Below, in pieces: positions 1 to 10,174 of a stretch of DNA of 64,000 nucleotides; within the stretch, counting starts at the first letter, position 1, and each line of letters opens with the position of its first letter. The position numbers and the translations under genes are program-made. The stretch lies in contig JAECYW010000025.1 of NCBI GenBank assembly GCA_023014335.1, positions 124,001-188,000 of the forward strand, in the 5' to 3' direction. The notes beneath the pieces were generated by a model. The model did not search any database. It was given only the letters and a program-made list of their open reading frames with translations, and was not told the origin of the DNA. The stretch comes from Galerina marginata (Eukaryota > Basidiomycota > Agaricomycetes > Agaricales > Galerinaceae).

Positions 1-2375
1 TCTGTGGTTTCTAAAATGTTATCCAAATTCCTTCGGAAGTATCTACTTTTAAATATACATGTCTTCGGTCAGTGAAAGTCTTTTTTTTTTTGAAATATAT
101 ATTCAAACCAGTGAGGTGTGGCTCACAGATTCCATGGCCTTGTCCCGAAATCACCTCGCACCTACTTACATCCAGTCTCACCGTTTTAGGGGTCTATTGA
201 CTCTTAAAATTTGGATATTTGTATTCAGTTGTCTTAAACAAAAGATTTCACGCCTTTATAATCTTTATTTAACCCCCCCAGTGGGCTCAACGTCGATGCA
301 GAAAGCGACCGGGCATCGGGAATTGCACGGTCCGAGTGTTTAAAGTCCGCTCGAACACGCATCAAGGAACTCAACGACAGGCGACTCTGCTTACAACCAC
401 CACCACTTCGTTCCTCAGGCCTCATCATTGCCCACCCCACTCCGCGAAATTCTTTTGTAAGTCTTTATCGTATATCCTACGTGCTTTGCTAACAAACCTG
501 TCTTTGAATTAGGCACTTGAGCTTGAGGTATACGTACAGTATACTCACTCGACTTGGTGCGACGTTGCGACCGCCCGCTCACGTCATGGGTTATGGACCG
601 ACGTTCCAAGCTCTTTGGATGGTAAAGGGAGGCCAAGGAAGATGAAGGGAGACCCTGGAGAGGGAGGCCCGCCAGGTACGTTGTGAGATGAGTCGAATAC
701 GACTCATTTCGCGTTCTCTTCTTCCTCCATCCATCCCTGCTCATCCACCCCGCAACAGGCTGCTACTAGCTCCAAGCACCGTCGCTGCCACCTTATTGGT
801 CCTCTCCGCTGGTAGCGACCTGCGCGCGGCACTGCCTCCCGACACCGTCTTCGCCTTGCGCCGCCATACGAAGCCTACCGCTACTACCCTCTACGATATG
901 AAGGATTCGGGGGTCGGGGGCGGCAGCAGAAACCGTGCTATGAGGATCCGCGGAGCTGCTGCTGCTGCTGCTGCGCTGGGATGTGTCAACGAGGGTGGGA
1001 TGAAATGGAGGCAACGGAACGATTTTTCGTGCCTCCTTCACCCTCATCGCTCCGTCTGGGCGCCGTTCCCCACCCTGGTGGCTGGCCCCGTCATTCGTCC
1101 ACTCACCCCACACTGTCCGTCGCAGCTCATATCTCCATACTCGCCACTCGCCACACTTACGATGACACAGGGAAGCCCTACGGCGAGGAAACAAACGCAA
1201 ACGTCGGGTTCGCGTTCGTCGACAACCTACCTGCTTTGGACACCAGCTCACTCTCCTCTTGCCCCACCCTCTCCCAGCTCGTAGCACGTTGGACGCTCGT
1301 CTTTGTTAACCGCCGCACCTCTATACACTAACACACACACCCTTCCAGACACCGAACGCGCGACCACCGAATCCGACGCGAGGCTACGATCTGACGTCGC
1401 CTACTCTCCAGGTAGCGAACGCACGACAGCCACGTTTGACGTGAGGCCACGATCTGACGACGCCTAGGTGCAGGCGTAATATGTGCGAGAGCCGAGAGGC
1501 CAAGCAACGGAAGCTACCACACACCCACCGCACAACACCATCACTGGTCGCGGTTACGACAGGGAAGGGAGGGACGAGGATTGGGTAACCCATGTGTGAA
1601 GCAGACAAGGGCTATGATGTAGACCAGCACCTGTATCGTAGTTGTATAGATGTGGAATATAATATCTTTTTATTTCCTCATTTTCGGTCACGGGTAGCTG
1701 CATTCCGAATCAGGAAGGTGGTTGAAATATCAGGCCATCCATCCACCCACTGCCTGTGGGTTTCTGGCTACGAAATTAGTATTGATAGATTTGTATTTTT
1801 AAGGGGAATGCAACTAGATAATTTATTCAAAGGATACAGCAATGGTGCGGGAGGGGAGGGGAAAATGATGGAAAAACGAGCCCATCAAATGTTCCAGAGA
1901 TAGCTACCGCATTGAGAATTATCGCAAACTAAAAATAGATCGTCATCCAAATGCTCGAGCGCTAATCCATCCAATCCCGCACGGATTGAGGCGCGCAAAA
2001 AGGTGAATAGGGCGTCAATAATATATCTAATCCTATTGCACAATTTTTCGTGGCTCGAAAGCGCCTATTTCCCGCCCAGGAACAAAAATACCGCCCTGGG
2101 GCCATTCTCCTGCTTTGTTTGTTCCGTGTTTGTACATTCCCGCCATCCTACCCTAATCCTACCCCTTCCCCGCCCTCTATCCCGGCATCCCCGGCATCTA
2201 CAACACCCTACCCGCCCCCAGAGAGAGCTCCCTAGCCTTCCACGGCATTTCCGGCACCCTACAGGATGATTTATAAGATCCTTCCTAAAGCGGAAGCTAG
2301 GCAGTTGGCAAGCTGGATATATCAGAGTTTTAGGCAACTGGCATAGGTTCATATATCAAGGTAGCATCCATAGGT
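1..2375. mobile_element. FB0, right part of a foldback-like element (left end outside window)
   Basis: The right TIR runs from about 1800 to 2375 and ends, read inward, as CACCTATGGATGC, the CACCT-type terminus of this family. Its sequence is alignable, inverted, with the left TIRs at 18938-19660 and 37418-38160, which places FB0 in the same subfamily as FB3b and FB4. The interior starts near the element centre (CGAAATCACCTCGC at about 145-159). It continues with a plus-strand module containing an intron-like interval 457-512 (GTAAGT, GCTAAC, TTAG) and a GGGAGACCC box near 650. A covarying hairpin (ATGAGTCG 688-695 / CGACTCAT 700-707) follows. From 720 to 1620 lies GC-rich, GCT/GCA-repeat sequence with no conserved reading frame. 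The 7 bases after the end (CGACAGG) are the expected duplication, but the left copy is outside the window. Confidence 0.75.
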
Positions 2376-2525
2376 GCGACAGGGTGTTGGCAGGCTTAGC
2401 AGGCGCGGTACGGCAGATCAAATCTTTTGTCGGGAGTGTAGAGTTCTCACTAGTTTGAAAGGCTGGATGAGCATTAGTTTGGGGTGTAACGTCAAAATAG
2501 CCTTTACAGGGAAGAGCACGGTACA
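2376..2525 (-). pseudogene. Downstream flank of repeat-gene copy A, isolated between FB0 and FB1
   Basis: This 150-bp island is nearly identical to 45430-45592, the 3' flank of the repeat-protein gene copy B. It continues after FB1 at 7571. The island therefore belongs to copy A (7571-8861), which was split when FB0 and FB1 inserted downstream of its coding end. The last seven bases (CGGTACA) are the left target duplication of FB1. No coding function is visible in the island itself. Confidence 0.8.
2519..2525. repeat. FB1 left target-site duplication (CGGTACA)
   Basis: CGGTACA occurs immediately left of FB1 and again at 7571-7577. The homologous unoccupied locus at about 45586-45592 has it once, with continuous flanks on both sides, so this is a real 7-bp duplication. 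Confidence 0.92.
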
Positions 2526-3250
2526 CACCTATGGTATGTGGGATCATGTATGAACCCTAGGATATTGCCTAACTAAAGTCATACGTCCACAGCGCCACTT
2601 TGCCAAAGTGGCAAACTTCCTAACACCTAATGTAGTTTAGAGGGTGCCGGGGTGCCGGGGATGCTTTGGTGGGTCTCTGTAGGGGCGGGACCCCGTAAAA
2701 TACCATCAATAATGTTCGGGCTCACTGCACCTCGTCGGGCACTGTTTTTGATGTGGAAATAGCGCCCACCGCCTTGTATTGATGTCTAATTATCATCTGG
2801 GATGTTTGTCACCCCGTCGGGGGGGCGGGACGCACCTAAAACGAATCTGCAACGGATTCCATGAGTCCGTACACGCCCGATTTGGAAAGCGAACTATAAA
2901 TACATCACCGTAGGATGAGCGCTATAAATAGAATCCGTCAATTCTCGATCCGTTTGGGCGGTATATTACCTTCAAATTTTGTTTCCCCTCCACTTTTAAT
3001 ACACAATCGTGATGTCCTTGTAATTACGAACCCAGTGATATAATTTTTATTGTTAAATTTGAGCGGGAAAGCAGAGGAATCCCTTCGGTAAATGGATGCT
3101 GCTCCGAAATTCCGCTATAAATAGATTTCATTGAATTCCCCTCCGTTTTTTGCCCTCCTTTGCCCTCAGTTTGTCTGTCCACTCACTTCTGTGTATATAT
3201 CTGTAATCTACAGTTAATTCTGATTCTAACAGTACTAATTTCATTAAGAA
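2526..3250. repeat. FB1 left terminal inverted repeat
   Basis: Alignable over its length, inverted, with 6860-7570. It carries the shared blocks CATCTGGGATG, CACCCCGTCGGGG, GGATGAGCG and the TATAAATA motif. Inner limit estimated by eye. Confidence 0.88.
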
Positions 3251-4384
3251 ACCAGCCCCACAAGCTTCATAAGGCTTATTGATCTCCTTAGGGGACACTG
3301 TTCCCTCATAAATGCTGTATTTCATTGAATATTATTCTTTACTACACAATACACTACCCTATATAAGTATATACGCATTCAAAGGGGGACGAGGACAGGT
3401 GGGGGCGGAAAGGGGTTAGTAGGGGAGACGGGGAACGGCGGCAGTGGTTGGCGGGCGAATGGGCAGCAGCGGACCAAGCCATCTCCTCAGGGTGTACTTT
3501 GCGATCGAGCTGGTCATGCCCTCCGTCTTCGTCGTCGTCGTCGTCGTAGCTCCAGGGTAGTGAGGGAGAGGGGAAGCAGGCCGAGGGTGCTAAGCGGGGT
3601 GAGGGTGCTGGTTGGCGAGCGAGCAGCAGCAGTAGACGAGAGTTCTGCTAGCATTCAGCTCGACCTGCCCACATCCTCCTCCTCCTGCTCGTCGTCGTCG
3701 CAAAACCCTGGTGACGAGCAGGTTTCGTCACTGCTTACTGGTTCGCGGTCGATGTGGCAGGCGAAGCAAGCACCAGCAGCAAAGATGCTGCTGGAGCCTC
3801 GATACCACGCCACCCAGCAAACGACAACAACAGGAATGTTGGCGATGTTCGTGCCGTCGCCGCCTTGCTCCTCAGTCATCGTTGTGGTCCATGGAGACAG
3901 GCCGGGGGCTGTGGGTGTCGGCGGTCTTCGTCCGTCAGTGGCGTCAGCCTCAGCATACGTGGGCATAGCCCAGCAGCAGCAGCACAGCGGCATTCGAGCG
4001 CTGCCGCGGCTTATGCGCTACCAAGCTGATGGCGCCGCCACAGTACTGGTGCTGGCACTGCTGGCACTGCCAGCGCCGACGTCGGTGCCTCGACCACCGC
4101 TCTCGTCCTCGGGGTAAGGTCGCCTCCCATGTCATAGCCCACGGATGACGTGGGTGACGAGCTGAGAGCTCTGGAAGAGGGGGAAAGCGGGTGCCTGTGA
4201 TGGCTAGGTTGAGCCGGTTGTGTGCTATTGCATCAGGCGGTGCGGGGCGAGTGGGCAAAGTAGGAGACGGGGAGAGAGGCGTGGGCGAAGCGACGGGCGA
4301 GCTGGTTTGACGAAGCGACGGTGGCGGCCAGATGGGCGGTAGTACCTGTTGGGCAAGTGTGGACGATTGTGGAGATGGAGAGGG

Positions 4385-4795
4385 GAGGAAGCAGTCCGAG
4401 TCGCGAGACTCGAACTGGCACGTACTATGCGGGTCTCCCTCTTCTAGGGCCTCCCCTCATACTCCTAATCCCACCCTGGCTTCCTGAACCGACCTCCAGC
4501 CCTCGAGACGCGCCGCCGGCGTCGGTTTCATGTCTGATGCCGGCCTACATCCTTTTGCAGGGGAGAGGCGCACGGCAGGCGGTGATGCTCCAGATTGGGC
4601 CAGTGGTATCCCCGGGCTCAAGGATTCACTGCTGGGCCAAACTGAGGAAGGATGGGGAATGAGGGCGAAAGGTGAGAGGAGGAGGAGTGATCAACCGATT
4701 GTTGTTGATCAACGGTTCGAGCGGGGTTTTAATTCGCGGACCGGTCGCTTTCCGCCTCGACTTCGTCGTCGAGGACGTCGTTGGAGGGTGTAAGG
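4385..4795 (-). other. FB1 left module, candidate structured RNA unit
   Basis: Read on the minus strand, this contains the GACGTCCTCGACGACGAAG start block, GATCAAC/GTTGATC repeats near 4690-4715 and a CCCGGGCTC motif near 4610. These are followed by a GGGAGACCC box (about 4428) and GTACGT. The terminal hairpin has stem CGAGTC (4397-4402) and GACTCG (4407-4412). It mirrors the right-hand module at 5440-5885, so the element is internally palindromic. No conserved protein frame is seen. Confidence 0.55.
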
Positions 4796-5439
4796 ATGAG
4801 TAAACTGATAAAGTTTAGTACTAGAATCCGTTATATATATTGGATTTATCTTAAATCTGAGCTTTAACTACAAAAGTCTTCCCCTGAACCCCGCACTGCA
4901 AGGTATAACCTTCATAACCTGGGTTCGTGGTGATTTCGGGTCATGAAGTGTTCGCAAATTCCACTGGACTGATTCAGAAAGGCTTGAGTACGAAATAAAC
5001 ACATAGAATTAGAATTTAGGTCAATACAATGAATTCTAGATACTTATGGAGAGGTAAAATGGGTGGGTGATAATGAAAGTTGTAGGTTTCCAATGTTGCG
5101 GGGTATTATCAATGAATCTTTCACTTAGTTTGTGTCGAATACACTGTAATCTTTCTGGATGGTCGCACCACCATTGGAGGTCTTAATAAAATAATTAGGA
5201 TATATTCTAGTGACTATTTAATGTAACCTACCATTCTTTTTACAGCTAGAATAAGATTATTTCAGCCCCAAAAGCACAAAAAGTTGAGTCCGAGCATCCG
5301 TAAATCACCACGCAAGTAGGTAGGCTTCAATACACATATATTGTACTCGGATTTTTTGCTTCGGAGGCACATAGTAGGTTGAGAAGTTACTATTCTATGA
5401 CATTCCGAGCCTTAAATAATTATTAAGTGTTCATTTTAA

Positions 5440-5885
5440 CACCTTCCGAGACGTTCTTCTCGATGAGAGGGATCCCGAAGGCGGTCGGGCCGGGTGATCC
5501 AACCAATCACATCGCGTTCCGAATTTCCCAAAGCGGCAGCAGTCACATCAACAACCACGAACGCCGTTGAACCATCACCACCACCACCACCACACTTTCT
5601 CTTGCCCGCCCGCCCCTCAAGACATCTAGTGAGTACTTTTTATTGCAGATGTTTCTTTCTTAACTTACTTACATCTTTTACCTAGGTTATAACGATGCGG
5701 CCGAGAGCGCCGCGGTGCCACGTCGTGAGCCCCCCCTTCAACCTGAGGGCTGTGGGCCGGCGTTTCGACGGTGGAATGGTTCGACGAGGAGACGGACGAC
5801 GGGAGGAGAAAGCAGGGGAGACCCATGAAGTGGGAGACCCACAAGGTGCGTCGTGAATCGAGTCTACGCGACCTGATTCACATCA
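5440..5885 (+). other. FB1 right module, candidate spliced structured RNA unit
   Basis: The order is: CGAGACGT block, CCAATCACATCGCG (CCAAT box near 5503), hairpin-prone ATCAACAA/CGTTGAA, a CCACCACCACC tract, and an intron-like interval 5629-5685 (GTGAGT to CTAG, 57 nt). After that come AGCCCCCC / GAGGGCT (about 5727-5750), GTGGGCCGGCG and two GGGAGACCC boxes (5813-5855). A hairpin GTGAATC / GATTCAC (about 5853-5882) ends the module. The same order recurs in FB2, FB3, FB5 and FB6. A transcribed non-coding role is inference. Confidence 0.55.
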
Positions 5886-6132
5886 CCATTGCCCCCCGTC
5901 CTTTGCTCATCCATCGACCCCCATGCCCACTGCCCTAGCCACATCGCCTCCAGCCATCAGCGCCTCGTCGCTGTCTACGCCGCTCCCGGTGGGAGCCAAC
6001 TTCGACGTCGATACCAACCACGACCCGAAAACGAGTGCAGCACCATGCTGCCCACGTATGCGACAACGAACACGGCCCCCGGCCCCAGCAATACGCAAGC
6101 TGGTATAGCTGGGATGTGGGGATGTGGAAGCG

Positions 6133-6162
6133 CAGCAGCAGCACAATGATGTGCTGCTGCTG
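6133..6162. repeat. Perfect 12-bp-stem palindrome in FB1 hairpin array
   Basis: CAGCAGCAGCAC, a 6-nt loop, then GTGCTGCTGCTG. One of many unrelated short palindromes between module and TIR. Another is at 6293-6301 / 6309-6317 (9 bp). Confidence 0.85.
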
Positions 6163-6859
6163 GTGCCCATCGCTGAACCCACGCCTTCTTTCACCGAGAA
6201 CTCGCGTCTTGGGAGGTCGACGGCGGCCTGCACCTGCAACACCGCACCCCATCCATCACAATCGAGACGGTGTGAGCGGATGGGAAGGAAGGGAGGAGCA
6301 GTATTGTGCTGCTCCTCGTTGGCTTAGCGGGTGACGCGGACGGACGAGCGAGGACCAGCAACCAGCGCCAGCACTCATTCGTGCTGGTGCTCGCGTTCGC
6401 ACCGAGGCTGTAGGGAGGAAACGAGACGAACGCAGTCGTTCCATCCCTGTTCGACGAGGTCGCCGCGCCATGCCTGCCCACCGTCGTTTCCGTCGCTCCC
6501 TCACCCTGCCACATCTCTTCGAAGCACACCGTGCTCGCCATCCATCCGCGGATGAGTTAAGGAATAGCGGCGGCAGCACCTCGTCAATGCTGCTGCTGGG
6601 GTCACAGGGGGGAGGCGTAGCAAACAGGACAGCTATGCCTTCATGCTTTCAACGCCGGCGACGACGCAGACTCCGGTTTCTTGGGCACGCATGGCTAACA
6701 TTGTCGTTAGCTGACACCAATAGTACATACTGTATAGTCGTAGTAGATATATGAAAAGAATACAATACATTACCATCCGGCTGAAGTTGTTTAAGACCAG
6801 GTCAGAAAGTCAATGGGATTCCTAGGCTTCCCCAAGTGAATTTCATTATAAATTTGGTA

Positions 6860-7570
6860 TCATTTGATTCGCAATGGCCAATAGATTACAGCTATGTACA
6901 GAAAGGTGGAGGGAAAGGCAATTTGAGAGCGGGAGAGGGCAAAAACGAGGAGGAATTCCACGAAATCTATTTATAGCGAAATATCGGAGAGCAGCCATTC
7001 ACCGAACGGATTCCTGTGTGTTCCCGCTTACTTTTGGCAATAAAAATTATATCACTGGGTTTGTATTTACAAGGACATCACGATTGTGTATTAAAAGTGG
7101 AGGGGAAACAAAATTTGAAGGTAATATACCGCCCGAACGGATCGAGAATTGACGGATTCTATTTATAACGCTCATCCTACGGTGATGTATTTATAGTTCG
7201 CTTTCCAAATCGGGCGTGTACGGACTCATGGAATCCGTTGCAGATTCGTTTTAGGTGTGTCCCGCCCCCCCGACGGGGTGACAAACATCCCAGATGATAA
7301 TTAGACATCAATACAAGGCGGTGGGCGCTTTTTCCGCATCAAAAACAGTGCCCGACGAGGTGCAGTGAGCCCGAACATTATTGATGGTATTTTACGGGGT
7401 CCCGCCCCTACAGAGACCCACCAAAGCATCCCCGGCACCCCGGCACCCTCTAAAATACATTATACATGGGTGTTAGGAAGTTTGCCACCTTGGCAAAGTG
7501 GCGCTGTGGATGTATCACTTTACTTAGCAAACTTGCCACATATCATACATAATTCTAGCTATCATGGCTG
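6860..7570. repeat. FB1 right terminal inverted repeat
   Basis: Inverted counterpart of 2526-3250, ending in the CAGCC-type terminus at 7570. Confidence 0.88.
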
Positions 7571-7577
7571 CGGTACA
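7571..7577. repeat. FB1 right target-site duplication (CGGTACA)
   Basis: Right copy of the duplication at 2519-2525. It is followed by ATCG, which continues exactly as in the unoccupied copy near 45592. Confidence 0.92.
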
Positions 7578-8861
7578 TCGAAAACAAAAAATTCGAAAAT
7601 ACTACAAAATACAAGTACATCGTTGAACTACAAATCGTCGGCATCCTCCTCGTCCTTGCCGTCCTCTGGGCCAAGCCGACGGCGAGTTGAGTGGCGGTGA
7701 CGGATGGCTGCCACGCGAGCTCGGCATTGGCATCGTTGTCAGAGTCACTGACAACCAGATCATTGCCGGTGGCCAGGCCGACGGCAAGAGTAGTGGTAAA
7801 GACGGGTGGCTGGAGGCCAACAGCGAGAGGAGTGGCCGTGACGGACGGCTGGCGTACAATTTCGGCGTCGGCATCGTTGTCGGAATCACTGACAACGAGA
7901 TCATTGCTGGTGGCCAGGCCGACGGCGAGATCAGATGCGGTGACGAATGGCTGCCGTGCGACCTCGGCGTCGGCGTCGTCCTCAGATTCACTGAGGATGA
8001 GATCATTGCCAGTAGCTAAGCCGACGGCAAGAGGGGGATGGAAGCTGTTTTTGGAAGACTCATTGCCGGACTCATCCAACTTTCGAAATGAAGTCACATG
8101 TGCATCACTAGCGGCGTCTTCATCGTAGCGGCTTGGGACGGGGTCGCCAAACGGGGGAATATCGGAAATTGTGTCAAATCTTGCGCCATCATCCCCGGGG
8201 TGAATCAGTACTTCTGAGGTATCTGTTTTATCAAGGGAACCCGGGGCCAAGCTAATGTTGTATCCCGAGTGCCATTTCCGTTCCCGGGCGCTGACGTGAC
8301 CAGAAAGCCTATCAATGTCGCCCACTGTTAGGACCGGTCCCCAAGTCCACTTGAGAGACGAGTCTGAAAGACCGGCAAGGAGGTCAAGGTCGGCCTGGGT
8401 ATGAGGCTGTTGCCGTTGGCCTCGTGATGCCAGTGCTGGGAGCGGCAGTGCGGAAACTTTAATGATGACGGCTTCATGGAGCTTGAGCAAGGTGGTTGCT
8501 CGGCGGGTGTTCAGTGCGAGTCTGGTGGCCGCTGCTGTCTCAGCTGCCGTGCTGCATTCCCAGAGCTGTTGAACCTTTGTCACCATGTCTGCTGCCAAAT
8601 CCCAATATTCCCGACAGGAACGGCATGCCGGATCTTGCGACAATGCCTGATGGTTGACCAAAGGAGGAAGGCGTAAATGCTTTGGGGGCTCTCTGTATGC
8701 CCTGACTTCTGGCGCCGGTGCCAGTTGAAAATACTCCCTAGCTTGATCATCGGGATTGGGTTCGATGGGCGGCAGCCTGTGCTGCCGATCAAACCTCATC
8801 GCCCGGGGAATGGTCCTTACCGTCATGAAACGGTTGTCGATCCAGGGATCGTGTTCACGTT
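7578..8861 (-). pseudogene. Repeat-protein gene copy A (GLATGNDL-repeat family), truncated and internally deleted
   Basis: Closely matches 58788-59640 plus parts of 45633-46805. The readable part starts at MTVRTIPRAMRF (8826) and has a CRSC motif. It then carries repeats built on GLATGNDL followed by VVSDSDND-type acidic stretches. It keeps the CGA arginine codon (near 8083) that is a stop in copy B. Two breaks are seen. The 5' part is lost at about 8861, where the sequence switches to the neighbouring gene. An internal deletion near 7675 joins a repeat to the last dozen codons out of frame, so the normal ending EDADDL is not read. The protein family is not named; the acidic repeats resemble SUMO-interaction motifs (inference). 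FB0 and FB1 lie in its 3' flank. Confidence 0.75.
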
Positions 8862-8886
8862 AAGCAACAGATCTTCGGCCTTGGAC

Positions 8887-10153
8887 TTACTTCCTTTTCT
8901 TTGTCGCTGGGCCATTTTCACCATCGGGGCTAGGCCGCTTGCCGTTTGGGTTTGGAGGGGCTGGGGACTTGGGGGCTGGCGACGTTTGAGTGGATCTCCT
9001 CAGAGGCTGGGCGGGGCTCGGCGATTTGCTGGCAGACTGGTCGGGCGGGTGGGGATGCGTTGTCCTGGCCTTCGGCGTCGGCGTCTTGATCCATTGTGGC
9101 AACCTCCATCTCGACGTCGCCGGTGTGGGGCGGAATGGAGGGGGGAGGCGCGGTGTGTCTGGCTCAACAACAGGGTGAAGGGCACCAGCTTCAAAGGCAG
9201 TGGTGTTCTTGCCGTCGGGGTTGGGGAGGACTTGGTCTGGAACGGCCGCTGGAACTTCGCCGTCGGCAACGGGAATCAGTTCGCCGTCGGCAGCGGGAAT
9301 GACTTTGCCTTCACCGGCAGGAGTCGAACTGCTATGCGCGACAACTGGCGCGACGGAGTCCGTGACATTGGCCCGACGACGGTCGCAGCTGCATCAGGTG
9401 CCGTTAGGCTACCGTTGCCCGAGGCGGGAACGGCAGGCAGCTGTGACAACGGGGGGGAGGGGAAGATCGCAGTTTCGCCACCTCTAGCCGTGTCCTGAGA
9501 TGACGTGGGGGTGGCAGAAGTGAGTTTGATGGATGGCAAAGAGGGGGCGGTATCGACGACGGGGGAAGGCAGGGAAGGAGGTGGCATTGAAGATGAGGCC
9601 GAAGCCGACGGCACGGCGAGAGCTGGAAAAGACAACGACGACGGCAACGATGGCATCGGCTCTGAGACCTCGAGAGGTGCAATGTCCTCACGAGCAGACA
9701 TTTCCTCCCCCTCTTCCACTCCCTCCATCACATCGTCCTCCTGCTCGGGGGGAGGGGTGTCTTTTGCCCACCGGAACAGAGTGTCAATGGCGTGCGTTGA
9801 CTTGTTCGCCTGCTTAATCAGTATTGGCATCTTGCTGACGAGGTGATGGTGGGCAAAGCCGGTCCTGATGGCCGCTTGCGTCACGGCGTCAAGACGTGCG
9901 ACGATTTCGTCAAGATGGTCTTCAATCACGGCAAGGCGTGCTTCTACAGTGTTGGCCGAGGGATTGAACATATCGTACCTGCCGCGCAAAGGCTCTCGGA
10001 CAGGTTGAAGGACATTCCTTGTATGTACCGCAATGTCCTCCATCCTGTTGAAGACAGTCACAAAGTCCATGTCAACTTGATGTAATTCATTAGAGCAAAA
10101 AGATGTAGTATAAAAAGACGGTGCTTACTGGGTTCCTCTATCAAGCTCCACAT
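8887..10153 (-). pseudogene. Proline/serine-rich nuclear-type protein gene with frameshift
   Basis: Exon 1 is 10153-10129 (MWSLIEEP), followed by a 53-nt intron 10128-10076 (GTAAGC, CTAAT, CAAG) that keeps the frame into IDMDFVTVFNRMEDI. The N-terminal 110 residues look helical (VEARLAVIEDHLDEIVARLD) and are followed by a long Pro/Ser/Ala/Glu-rich tail. Reading shifts frame between about 9360 and 9440; in the second frame the tail continues (PVADGEVPAA near 9250) and ends at 8887 with KKRK, a nuclear-localisation-like terminus. The shift could be a real mutation or a sequence error. It lies 20 bp downstream of the zinc-cluster-like gene on the same strand and may belong to the same ancestral unit. 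I do not recognise the family. Confidence 0.6.
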
Positions 10154-10174
10154 GGCAAACAGATTTGGGATAGG

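Larger units (their letters stand above)
2526..7570. mobile_element. FB1, complete 5.0-kb foldback-like element with long TIRs
   Basis: The left TIR (2526 to about 3250) and right TIR (about 6860 to 7570) are inverted copies of each other over roughly 700 bp. The left end reads CACCTATGG and the right end, read inward, CAGCCATGA. A 7-bp duplication CGGTACA flanks the element. Inside each TIR is a TATAAATA box pointing inward (for example 2895-2902, 2923-2930 and 3116-3123). Then come hairpin-rich CAG/CTG stretches (3400-4380 and 5890-6730) and two divergent modules (4385-4795 minus, 5440-5885 plus) around a centre near 5100. A clear palindrome is the 12-bp stem at 6133-6144 / 6151-6162. No reading frame is conserved with other FB elements and no transposase is seen, so it looks non-autonomous. 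Confidence 0.9.

Noticed and set aside
2526..7570. Assignment of FB elements to hAT, MULE or KDZ
   Set aside because: Duplications are 7 bp in all four complete cases and the ends match none of these convincingly; superfamily left open.
8677..9498. 273-codon plus-strand frame
   Set aside because: Antisense to two supported minus-strand coding segments and spans their junction.
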